NCBI RefSeq assembly: GCF_900114625.1
Contig: NZ_FOZL01000001.1
Location: 2,170,001 to 2,234,000 of the forward strand
DNA length: 64,000 nt
Source: Granulicella pectinivorans
GTDB taxonomy: Bacteria; Acidobacteriota; Terriglobia; Terriglobales; Acidobacteriaceae
Direction: 5' to 3'
Shown: positions 1 through 8,600 of the stretch, piece after piece
Numbering within the stretch: position 1 is the stretch's first letter
How the letters are laid out: each line of letters opens with the position of its first letter
The notes under the pieces: generated by a model
Database searches by the model: none
What the model saw: only the letters and a program-made list of their open reading frames with translations
What the model was told of the DNA's origin: nothing
Program-made: the position numbers and the translations under genes

Positions 1-537
1 GGCTCCGCGGGCACGGGCGTATTCCACGGCTCCAATGACGTAAGGGGTGCGTCCGGAGGCGCTGACGCCGATCACAATATCCTTGCGGGTGGGGCGGCGG
101 CGGGCGATGTCGCGCTGGCCGATCTCGGGAGAGTCTTCATTGACGTCCGAGGCGGAGGCGAGGGCCTTGGGGCCGCCGGCCATGATGTATTGGACCTGAG
201 AGGGAGAGGTTGAGTAGGTCGGGGGGCACTCGGAGGAGTCGAGCGAGGAGATGCGTCCCGAGGAACCGGCACCGACATAGATGAGCCGGCCTCCGTCGCG
301 GAGAGAGCGGGCGACGGTGTCGATGGCGATGGCGATCTCGGGCAGCGCCTTCTTGACGGCTGCGGCGACCTTCGCATCTTCGTGATTGATGATGCGAGCG
401 ATTTCGAGCGCGGATTTTGTGTCAAAACCCTCAGAGGCAGTGTTTGCCGTCTCTGTGGTGATGGTGGTGAGTTCCTTCATTGTGCGTGCACCGGGCTTCT
501 CGGAAGGGGGCTGCTCGAGCATGGTCATCGTTGCCAT
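1..537 (-). CDS. murQ: N-acetylmuramic acid 6-phosphate etherase (partial, C-terminus off the window)
   Basis: MurQ cleaves the D-lactyl ether of MurNAc-6-phosphate to give GlcNAc-6-phosphate in cytoplasmic cell-wall recycling. The first 179 codons are present and the frame runs open to base 1. Visible family signatures are NTASEGFDTKS near residue 33, ARIINHED, the SIS-domain loop GRLIYVGAGSSGRIS, the segment SSECPPTYS and SASGRTPYVIGA. These line up well with the E. coli enzyme from memory. The ATG at 537 is followed by two further in-frame ATGs within 20 codons, so the exact start is open. It is divergent from the beta-lactamase-like gene with about 130 bases between them. Identification is firm; only the 3' part is missing. 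Confidence 0.93.
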   Translation of the reverse strand, partial: MATMTMLEQPPSEKPGARTMKELTTITTETANTASEGFDTKSALEIARIINHEDAKVAAAVKKALPEIAIAIDTVARSLRDGGRLIYVGAGSSGRISSLDSSECPPTYSTSPSQVQYIMAGGPKALASASDVNEDSPEIGQRDIARRRPTRKDIVIGVSASGRTPYVIGAVEYARARGA

Positions 538-670
538 TTTGTAGTCGCCAATCTGTAAAACCGATTCTAGCCCAACACTTCGAAATTGTAGCCCTCTCCC
601 GGTAGGATGCAGAAAGAATCGTTCGCGTATGTCTGGCGTTGGACGACAAGCCGGGCCTGGAGGTGACCTT

Positions 671-1747
671 TTGCTCATCCATCGTTGTGTTTTGAGATTT
701 GCCGGTGCTTTTGGCCTGGCCTGGATACTGGCTGGTATGTCAGTGGCGCAGGCTCCGGAGGGTCCGGCTGGCCAGGCGTCAAGTCCGACGGCGCAGGTGC
801 TGCACACGGAGGACCAGGTGCTGAAGGAGCAGTTGGCGGTGGCGGCGGTGGCACACCGGGGCAAGGTCGCGTTGTTTGCCACGCAGTTGAATACGGGGCG
901 GACGGTTGCTCTGGATCCGGATGTGCCGGTGCAGACGGCTTCGGTGATCAAGCTGACGATTCTGTTCGAGGCGATGGAGCAGGTGAAGGCGGGGAAGGCG
1001 AAGTGGGACGAGAAGATCGTGCTGGCTCCGGGGGATGGGGTGGGCGGGTCGGGGATTCTGCATTTTTTCGATACGCCGTTGACGCTGACGCTGAAGGATG
1101 TGTTGACGATGATGGTGATCGTGAGCGACAACACGGCGACGAATCTTGCGATCGACCGGTTAGGAATCGATGCGATCAATGGGCGGATAGCCTGGATGGG
1201 GCTGAAGGATACGCATCTGTATAAGAGGATCGGAAAGCCGGCGACTGGACCGATGCCGGAGGATCAGCCGAAGTTCGGGCTGGGAAAGACGACGGCTCGG
1301 GAGATGGCGACGGTGATGGAGAGGATTGGGCGGTGCGAGCTGGCGGGGCCGGGTGAGGCGGCTGGAGCGGAGGATGGGGCCATCTGCTCGGTCGCGCTGG
1401 AGATGCTGCGGAACCAGTTTTACCGGGAGACGATTCCGCGATATCTGGAGAAGCTGGATGCAACGGAGAAGGGTTCAGGGATCGCGAGCAAGACGGGGAG
1501 TCTGGACGCGGTGAGGGCGGATGTGGCGATTGTGGCGGGGAAGTCGGGGCCGATGATTCTCTCGATCTTTACGTATGGCAACGTCGATCATGGCTGGACT
1601 GTGGATAATGAAGGAGAGTTGACGATTGCGAAGCTGGCGAAGATGATCGTCACGGCGTGGTCTCCGGCTGGGATCGACGGGAAGACTCTGGTTCCAGGGT
1701 TGGGGCTTGGGGTAAGCGGATCGGCTTCGGCGACGTCTAAAGAGTGA
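671..1747 (+). CDS. Exported class A beta-lactamase-like serine hydrolase
   Basis: Periplasmic serine hydrolase of the penicillin-binding / class A beta-lactamase fold. Numbered from the TTG start, SVIK (S91, K94) is the SxxK nucleophile motif, S152-D-N is the SDN loop and K274-T-G the KTG motif. The start was set at TTG 671 because GGAGG at 659-663 sits 7 bases upstream, and this gives a normal signal peptide ending in SVAQA; an ATG at 629 is in frame but lacks a ribosome site and adds a polar leader. In the omega-loop stretch (about residues 185-205) I cannot place the ExxLN motif holding the deacylating glutamate of true class A enzymes, so beta-lactam hydrolysis is uncertain. Signal peptidase I follows after 12 bases, probably co-transcribed. 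Confidence 0.85.
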   Translation: MLIHRCVLRFAGAFGLAWILAGMSVAQAPEGPAGQASSPTAQVLHTEDQVLKEQLAVAAVAHRGKVALFATQLNTGRTVALDPDVPVQTASVIKLTILFEAMEQVKAGKAKWDEKIVLAPGDGVGGSGILHFFDTPLTLTLKDVLTMMVIVSDNTATNLAIDRLGIDAINGRIAWMGLKDTHLYKRIGKPATGPMPEDQPKFGLGKTTAREMATVMERIGRCELAGPGEAAGAEDGAICSVALEMLRNQFYRETIPRYLEKLDATEKGSGIASKTGSLDAVRADVAIVAGKSGPMILSIFTYGNVDHGWTVDNEGELTIAKLAKMIVTAWSPAGIDGKTLVPGLGLGVSGSASATSKE

Positions 1748-1759
1748 GTTGAGGAAGGC

Positions 1760-2359
1760 ATGAACGTGGCAGACGAGCAGGCGGTGACGACGGATCAGAC
1801 GGCGGAGCATGAGGGTGTTGCGCCTCAGGCCGTGACTCGTCCTGAGCCGAAGAGCACGGTGAACTCGTGGCTGCGGGATCTGGTGATTTCACTGGCTGTT
1901 TCGGTGTTCATTATTGTGTTTCTGTATCAGCCGGTGAGGGTGGAAGGCACGAGTATGCTGCCTGTGCTCGAAGACCAGGACCGGCTGTTCATCAACAAGA
2001 TGGCTTACCGGGTGGGTGAGATTCATCATGGGGATGTGGTGGTGTTCCTTTATCCGCACGACCATACGAAGAGCTATATCAAGCGCGTGATTGCGGGGCC
2101 CGGGGAACAGGTGCGGATCGATCATGGGCGGGTGTACGTGAACGGGCATGCGTTGCGCGAGCGGTATGTGCCGGCGATGTATGCAGACGACCGGTCGCAG
2201 CCGGAGATGACGGTTCCGGCGGGGAAGTTTTTCGTGATGGGGGACCATCGGTCGATTTCGAGCGACAGCAGGGACTTTGGGCCGGTGGACCGGGATTTGA
2301 TCTATGGGAAGGCCGCGTTTGTGTATTGGCCGATGGATCAGGTGGGTGTGGTGCGGTAG
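1760..2359 (+). CDS. lepB: Signal peptidase I
   Basis: Membrane serine protease that removes signal peptides from exported proteins. The 199-residue protein has a polar N-terminus, one membrane segment (about 40-56), then the family boxes: GTSMLP with nucleophile S65, the KSYIKRVIAGPGE segment with general-base K108, and the C-terminal FVMGDHRSISSDSRDFG box. Length suits a single-anchor Gram-negative SPase I. It follows the serine hydrolase after 12 bases. The abundance of exported proteins in this window suits a housekeeping secretion role. I see no second lepB copy here. Confidence 0.95.
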   Translation: MNVADEQAVTTDQTAEHEGVAPQAVTRPEPKSTVNSWLRDLVISLAVSVFIIVFLYQPVRVEGTSMLPVLEDQDRLFINKMAYRVGEIHHGDVVVFLYPHDHTKSYIKRVIAGPGEQVRIDHGRVYVNGHALRERYVPAMYADDRSQPEMTVPAGKFFVMGDHRSISSDSRDFGPVDRDLIYGKAAFVYWPMDQVGVVR

Positions 2360-2388
2360 TTGTCAGTTCTAAGTTGTAAGTTGTCAGT
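2358..2388 (+). repeat. Short direct repeat behind lepB
   Basis: The 10-mer AGTTGTCAGT occurs at 2358-2367 and again at 2379-2388, with a related AAGTTGTAAG between them. It fills the short gap between lepB and the next gene. No function is evident; it may be slipped-strand duplication. Confidence 0.5.
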
Positions 2389-2421
2389 GATAGGCTTCCC
2401 TTGATGTTTCGGAGGGAAGCT

Positions 2422-3888
2422 TTGACGTTTGATGGGTTGAATCGGCGGGATGTGTTGCGCGGTGGGTTGGGTTCGCTGGTGCTGGCGGGGAGCGGCTTCG
2501 CCCAGGTGGGGATGAAGGTGGCTCCGTTCAAGGGGCGGCCCGAGATGGGGAAGAGGCTTTTCAAGAGCGAGGCGGTCGAGCGCGCGATTGCAGAGACGGT
2601 GCCTGGGCTGGCGGATAAGGAGCTGGCGCGGATGTTTGCGCAGTGCTTCCCGAATACGCTGGATACGACAGTGCATGCGATGGTGACGGGTGGGGTTCCG
2701 GATACGTATGTGGTGACGGGCGATATCGATGCGATGTGGCTGCGGGACTCATCGGCGCAGGTGTCGGCTTATCTGCCATTTGCGAAGGACGATGCGAAGC
2801 TGAGGGCGATGCTGGAGGGTGTGGTCAGGCGGCACGCGGCGCTGGTGTTGCGGGATCCGTATGCGAACTCGTTTACGAAGAATGTGACGGACAAGCCGCT
2901 TTCGTGGTCGGTCCACGACAAGACGAAGATGCTGCCGGGGGTTGCGGAGCGGAAGTGGGAGGTCGATTCTCTTTGCTACGTGGTGCGGCTGGCGCATGGT
3001 TTCTGGAAGGCGACCGGGGATACGGCGGCGTTCGATGGGACGTGGCACAAGGCGGCTGCGGCGATTGTGGGAACGTTTCGAGAGCAGCAGAGGAAGGACG
3101 GCAAAGGGCCCTATTCGTTTCAACGCGAGTCGGCGGTGCCGACCGATACGTTGCCGCTGAGCGGGTATGGGAATCCGGCGCGTCCGGGGGGGATGATCTA
3201 TTCGATGTTCCGGCCTTCGGACGACGCTTGTATCTATCCGTTTCTGGTGCCATCGAATCTGTTTGCTGTCGCGCAGTTGAAGAACCTGGCGGAGATTCTG
3301 CGGGTCGTCTACAAGGATGAGGCTTTGGCCGGGGAGGCGGATGCGTTGCGTGCGGAGGTGTGGGCGGCGCTCGAAGAGTATGGGACGGTGATGCATCCGG
3401 AGTTTGGGAAGATATGGGCGTATGAGGTGGATGGGTATGGCAATGCTCTGATGATGGACGATGCGAACGCGCCGGGGCTGATGAGCCTGGCTTACCTGGG
3501 GTGCTGCGATCGGAACGATCCGGTGTATGTGGCTACGCGGCGGTTTTGTTTGAGCGAGGCGAACCCTTACTTCTTCAAGGGGACGGCGGCGGAGGGGATC
3601 GGCGGGCCGCATATCGGGCTGGGGTATATCTGGCCGATGTCGCTGCTGATACGGGCACTTACGGCGGATAACGATGCGGAGATTGCGGCGTGTCTGGCGC
3701 AGTTGCGGGATACGACGGCAGGGACCGGGTTTATTCATGAGTCGTTCCAGATGGACCGGCCGGCGGACTTTACGCGGGCGTGGTTCGGATGGGCGAATAC
3801 TTTGTTCGGTGAGTTGATTTTGAAGGTGAAGGCGGAGAGGCCGGGGCTGCTAACGACGGTGCTTCCGGCGTGGAGGGCACATGGGTAA
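2422..3888 (+). CDS. Tat-exported GH125 family exo-alpha-mannosidase
   Basis: Glycoside hydrolase family 125 (former DUF1237), known for exo-acting alpha-1,6-mannosidases. Characteristic blocks are GDIDAMWLRDSSAQV, WEVDSLCYVVRLA, MMDDANAPGLMSL, GTGFIHESFQ and FTRAWFGWANTLFGEL, spread along the whole chain as in family members. The N-terminus carries a twin-arginine signal (NRRDVLRGG, then a hydrophobic stretch). An ATG at 2404 is in frame without a ribosome site; GGAGG at 2411-2415 lies 6 bases before TTG 2422, which I prefer. The stop overlaps the next gene by 8 bases, so the two glycosidases are translationally coupled. Mannan or mannoprotein side chains are the likely substrate, an inference from family. 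Confidence 0.9.
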   Translation: MTFDGLNRRDVLRGGLGSLVLAGSGFAQVGMKVAPFKGRPEMGKRLFKSEAVERAIAETVPGLADKELARMFAQCFPNTLDTTVHAMVTGGVPDTYVVTGDIDAMWLRDSSAQVSAYLPFAKDDAKLRAMLEGVVRRHAALVLRDPYANSFTKNVTDKPLSWSVHDKTKMLPGVAERKWEVDSLCYVVRLAHGFWKATGDTAAFDGTWHKAAAAIVGTFREQQRKDGKGPYSFQRESAVPTDTLPLSGYGNPARPGGMIYSMFRPSDDACIYPFLVPSNLFAVAQLKNLAEILRVVYKDEALAGEADALRAEVWAALEEYGTVMHPEFGKIWAYEVDGYGNALMMDDANAPGLMSLAYLGCCDRNDPVYVATRRFCLSEANPYFFKGTAAEGIGGPHIGLGYIWPMSLLIRALTADNDAEIAACLAQLRDTTAGTGFIHESFQMDRPADFTRAWFGWANTLFGELILKVKAERPGLLTTVLPAWRAHG

Positions 3889-5548
3889 GATCTCTCGTCG
3901 AGGATTGCTGGGTGGTATAGGCGCTGCGGCTGCGGCGGGGGCTTTGCCTGCGCGTGGTGCGGTGAAGGCTTCGGGGTTCGTTGAGGTGATGCGAACTCCG
4001 TCGACGGTGACGGCGTTTGCTGGGTTGGGCTCGGCGATGGAGTTGACGCGGAGTGGAGATGCGTGGGGAACGGGCCAGGTGTCTGTTGGGACGCCGGTTT
4101 CGGATGGTGCGATGCGGGTTACGGTGAGGTCTCCTGCGGTCGCGTTGACGCATGTGCGGATTCGCTGGGCGGGCGCGATCGCCGGCGATGTGAAGGTGCT
4201 GGGCGATGCTTGGGAGAGGAGCTATGGGGATTTGGAGTGGCGGGGGATTGTGCCGGAACGTGCGATGCCCTGGTACTGCGCGGTGCATGCCGCGGGTGAG
4301 ACGCATGGTTATGGTGTGAAGACCGGCGCGAAGGCGATGGCGTTCTGGCAGGTGGATGCCGAAGGTGTGACGCTCTGGCTGGATGTGCGGAATGGTGGCG
4401 AGGGTGTTCGGCTGGGTGATAGGACGCTCGATGCGGTGACGGTGGTGAGTCGCAGAGGGAAGGACGGCGAAGATGCGGGGGCAGCGATTGCGGCTTTCTG
4501 CACGGTGATGTGTGAGAGGCCGGCACGGAAGACCACGGCGATCTTCGGGAGCAACGACTGGTACTACGCGTACGGGAACAACACGGCGGCGGGGATTGAA
4601 CGGGATGCGGACCTGATGGCGGAGGTCGCTACGGGGGGCACGGTGCGGCCGTTTACCATCATCGACGATGGATGGCAGAAGCCAGCGAAGTTTCCGGATA
4701 TGCACGGGCTTGCTGCGAGCATTGCGCGGAAGGGTGTGAGGCCGGGAATCTGGGTGAGGCCTCTGGAGGCTCATGCCGGTGCGCCTGAGGGCTTGCTGCT
4801 GTCCGCGGCGCGGTATGGGGGGCGGACGGACCGGAGGAAGGGGCTGGCGTTCGATCCGACCGTTCCCGAGGCTTTGGAGATTGTGCTTAAAAAAGTTACC
4901 GATGCGGTTGCGTGGGGTTATGAGCTGGTGAAACACGACTTTTCCACCTATGAGCTGTTCGGGCAGTGGGGTTTTGAGATGGGGGCTTCACCAACGCTTG
5001 CGGGTTGGGGGTTCAGCGATCGCACGAAGACGAATGCGGAAATCGTGAATGATTTGTATGGGGCGATTCGTGGGGCTGCGGGTGAGAAGACGTGCGTGAT
5101 CGGATGCAACACGGTCGGGCATCTTTCGGCGGGGGTGTTTGAGGCCAACAGGACCGGTGACGATGTGAGTGGGAAGGTGTGGGAGAGGACGCGGAAGATG
5201 GGCGTGAATACGCTGGCGTTTCGTCTGCCGCAGAATCGACGGTTCTTTGTGGGAGATGCGGATTGTGTGCCGGTGACGGCTGCGATTCCGTGGGAGAAGA
5301 CGAAGATGTGGATGGATGTGGTGGCGCGGAGCGGGACAGCCTTGATTGTTTCGGCGGACCCGGCGGTGGTGGGGGCGAAGCAGAAGACTGCTTTGAAGGA
5401 AGCGTTTGCGCTTGCGGCTCAACCGGTGGGAACGGTGACCGCGGAAGACTGGATGGAGACGACCACTCCGGGGAAGTGGCGCTTGGGTGGCGTGAAGAAG
5501 ATGTATGGATGGAGTGGGGTCGATGGGGCCTGGCCGTTTGGGGCTTGA
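3881..5548 (+). CDS. Tat-exported alpha-galactosidase-like glycosidase (clan GH-D)
   Basis: A 555-residue exported glycosidase resembling melibiase-type GH27/GH36 enzymes. A Tat signal is present (ISRRGLLGG with an alanine-rich core). After a beta-rich N-terminal region comes a barrel with NDWYYAYGNN (about 225), FTIIDDGWQ (about 265), RPGIWVRP (about 300), ELVKHDFSTYEL (about 350), whose Asp is the likely nucleophile, and NRTGDDVSG (about 430), whose Asp is the likely acid/base. These are inferred from clan GH-D patterns, and the exact substrate is not readable. It overlaps the GH125 gene by 8 bases, so the pair probably trims the same mannan- or galactomannan-like glycan. Confidence 0.75.
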   Translation: MGKISRRGLLGGIGAAAAAGALPARGAVKASGFVEVMRTPSTVTAFAGLGSAMELTRSGDAWGTGQVSVGTPVSDGAMRVTVRSPAVALTHVRIRWAGAIAGDVKVLGDAWERSYGDLEWRGIVPERAMPWYCAVHAAGETHGYGVKTGAKAMAFWQVDAEGVTLWLDVRNGGEGVRLGDRTLDAVTVVSRRGKDGEDAGAAIAAFCTVMCERPARKTTAIFGSNDWYYAYGNNTAAGIERDADLMAEVATGGTVRPFTIIDDGWQKPAKFPDMHGLAASIARKGVRPGIWVRPLEAHAGAPEGLLLSAARYGGRTDRRKGLAFDPTVPEALEIVLKKVTDAVAWGYELVKHDFSTYELFGQWGFEMGASPTLAGWGFSDRTKTNAEIVNDLYGAIRGAAGEKTCVIGCNTVGHLSAGVFEANRTGDDVSGKVWERTRKMGVNTLAFRLPQNRRFFVGDADCVPVTAAIPWEKTKMWMDVVARSGTALIVSADPAVVGAKQKTALKEAFALAAQPVGTVTAEDWMETTTPGKWRLGGVKKMYGWSGVDGAWPFGA

Positions 5549-5577
5549 TTAATTTGTGCTTTTGAAAGTTACATATC

Positions 5578-5615
5578 AAAAACCCCATGCCCGTGATGCC
5601 TGCATGGGGCTTTTG
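5578..5615. terminator. Bidirectional intrinsic terminator
   Basis: Stem CCCCATGC (5583-5590) pairs with GCATGGGG (5602-5609), flanked by an A-run on the left and a T-run on the right. It lies between convergent genes, the glycosidase ending at 5548 and the giant lipoprotein ending at 5625, and can serve both. Confidence 0.85.
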
Positions 5616-5624
5616 CTGTTTGGG

Positions 5625-8600
5625 TTAGAGGACGGAGACAACCAGGAAACCGGTCGAGCCGGAGAGGGTGCCTGACGACGCGGTGATGGCTCCGAGACCG
5701 ATGGCTACAGGGGAAAAGTTGCCGGTGGAGGAGATGTTGCCTAGACCGATGCCGGAGGTGATGGCCCAGTGGACGGTGGTGGTGATGTTCTGCGTACTGC
5801 CATCGGAGAAGTGTCCGGTGGCGGTGTACTGACGGGTGGTGCCGAGCAGGTTGACGATGGTGGCGTTCGATGGGGTCACGGTGATGGATTGCAGGACTGC
5901 GTTGAGGACCGTGATCGAGATTGTGCCGGTGATGCCATGGGTGGTGGCTCGCGCGTTGAAGGCTCCGGTGGTGATGCCGGAGGCGAGGCCTGTGGAGTTG
6001 ACGATGCCGATGGCTGGGGTCTGCGAGGACCAGGTGGTGGTGGCGGTGAGGTCGCGTGTTGAACCGTCGGAGTAGGTTCCGGTGGCGGTGAGTTGCAGCG
6101 AGAGGCCGAGGGCGAAGCTCGATTGCTCAGTCGTGACGGCGATGGACTGCAGCGTCGCGGCGGTGACGGTGAGTGAGGCTATCTGGGAGATGCCGTCGAG
6201 GGTTGCGGTGATCGTGGATGAGCCGGCGGCTAAGGACTGAATGAGGCCGGTGGCGCTGACCGTGGCGACGGATGCCGACGACGAGTTCCATTGAACGTGG
6301 ACGGTGATGTCCTGGGTCGAGCCGTCGGAGTAGGTTCCGGTGGCGGTGAGTTGTGTTTGGACGCCGGCGGGCATGGTGGGAGCGCTTGGGGTGATCGCGA
6401 TGGAGTTCAAGATTGCATTTGTTACGGTTGTCGTTACATTTTGGGAGATGCCGTTTACGGTCGTGGTGATGAGGGCGGATCCGGTGGAGACGGCGTGGAC
6501 CATGCCACTGGCGTTGACGGCCGCGGCGGAGGAGTTCGTGCTGAGGTAGGTGGCTGAGGCGGTGAGATCGGCGGTGCTTCCGTCGGTGTAATGGCCGGTG
6601 ACTGTGATCTGCTGCGTGGTGCCGGCGGGCATGGACAGGATTGCGGGTGCGATGGAGAGTCCGGTGAGGATCGCGGGATGGATGGTGATGAGCGCAGAGC
6701 CGGAGGTTCCGTTGAGGGTTGCGGTAACGTCGATGAGGCCGGATGCGTTGGTGGAGAGGAAGCCTCCGTTGCCGGTGATGGTGGCTTTTGATGGATCGGA
6801 GACGGACCAGGAGACGGAGTGGGTGACGTCCTGCTGGGTGAGGTTGGATAGGGTTGCGGTGGCGGTGAACTGTTTCGTCTGGCCGGCGGCGAGGGTGGCG
6901 ATCGCGGGGGTGACTGCGATGGAGGTGATGGTGGCGCTCGAGACGGCGACGGTGGCGCTGCCCTGGACGAGCAGGAAGGAGGCGCTGATGGTGACGCTGC
7001 CGGTGGTGACCGCGGTGACGTTGCCGGTGAGGCTGACGGCGGCGATGAGTGGAGCAGAGCTGGTCCAGAGAACGGAGTGGGTGAGGTCCTGCGTGCTGCC
7101 GTCGGTGTATGTGCCGGTGGCGGTGAGCTGCTGGTTAGCGCCGGCGGCGAGCGATGGGTTGGCGGGGGTGACGGTGATGGACGAGAGCGTCGCCGTGGTG
7201 ATGGTGGCGAGGACCGTGGTCGAGACGGAGCCGAGGGTTGCGGTGATGGTGGAGGCTCCTGCGGAGGTAGCGGTGAGCTTGCCGCTGGCGTCTACCGTGG
7301 CAACTGAGGATGTCGAAGAGGTATAGGTAACAGATGTAGTTACATTTTGAGAAGAGCCGTCGGAGAAGGTTGCCGTGGCGAGGAGTTGTTGCGTTGCTCC
7401 GGCGGGGAGAAGGATGACTGCCGGTGTGAGCTGGAGGGTGGTGGGCGTCGCGGCGGTGACGGTGAGGGGTGCCGTGGCGGTGATGCTGCCCGCGGTTGCG
7501 GTGATGATGGCGTTGCCGAGAGTGTGCGAGGTGGCGAAGCCGAGGAGGTCGACGGTAGCGGTGCTGGTGTTGGACGAACTCCAGAGAACGGAGAGGGTGA
7601 AGTCCTGGGTGGAGCCGTCGGTCATGGTGCCGGTGGCCTTGTATTGCTGGCTGGTTCCGCTTGCGAGGGTGATGCTGGTTGGCGTGATGGCGAGCGAGAC
7701 GAGTGTCGCCGGGCTGACGGTCATGGTGGCCAGGGCGGTGTGTCCGGAGAGGGTGGCCCAGATCTGGGTGGCTCCTCCGTTGACGCCGCTGGCGAGGCCG
7801 TTGGTATTGACGGTGGCGAAGGCGGGAATCGAAGACTGCCATGTGGCAGAGTTGGTTACATTTTGCATGGAGCCGTCGGAGAAGTTTGCGATGGCGGCGA
7901 ACTGCTGGGTATTCCCCCGGGCTACGTTCGCCAGAGCGGGTGTGACGGCGATGGAGATGAGTGCCGGTGGGGTTATGGTGAGGGTGGTCGAGCCGGTGGT
8001 TGTGTTGAGTCGGGCGGTGATGGCGGTGTTGCCGGTGGAGATGGCGGTGGCCAGACCGTTGGTGTCGATGGTGGCGGTGGCGGCCGATGTATTCCATGTA
8101 ACTGAGTTGGTTACATTTTGTATGGAGCCGTCGGAGTAGTTGGCGGTTGCGGTGAACTGCTGCGTCTGGCCTGCTGCCAGCGATGGATTGGCGGGTGTGA
8201 CGGCTATGGACGTCAGGGTTGCGTTGGCGGCGGTGACGGTGAGGGCGGTCGATCCGGCGATGAGGTTGTCTTGAGCGGCGATCATGGTGTTGCCTACGGC
8301 TACGCCGGTGACGAGACCTGTGGATGAGACGGTGGCGGAGGCCGGGATGGTGGAGGTCCAGGTCGCGGTGTTGGTTACGTCCTGGGTTGAGCCGTCGGAG
8401 TAGTGTGCGGTGGCGGTGTATTGCTGCGTGGTAGCGGTGGCGAGAGCTCCGTTGGCCGGGGCCACGGTGATGGACGTGATGAGGATGGGAGCGAGGTTTG
8501 TGGTGAGGGTGGTTGTGCCGTTGAGAGTGCCGGACTGGGCGGTGATGATCGTTGTGCCGGGGATCTCGGTGAGGGCGAGGCCGCCGGAGGAGATGAGGGC

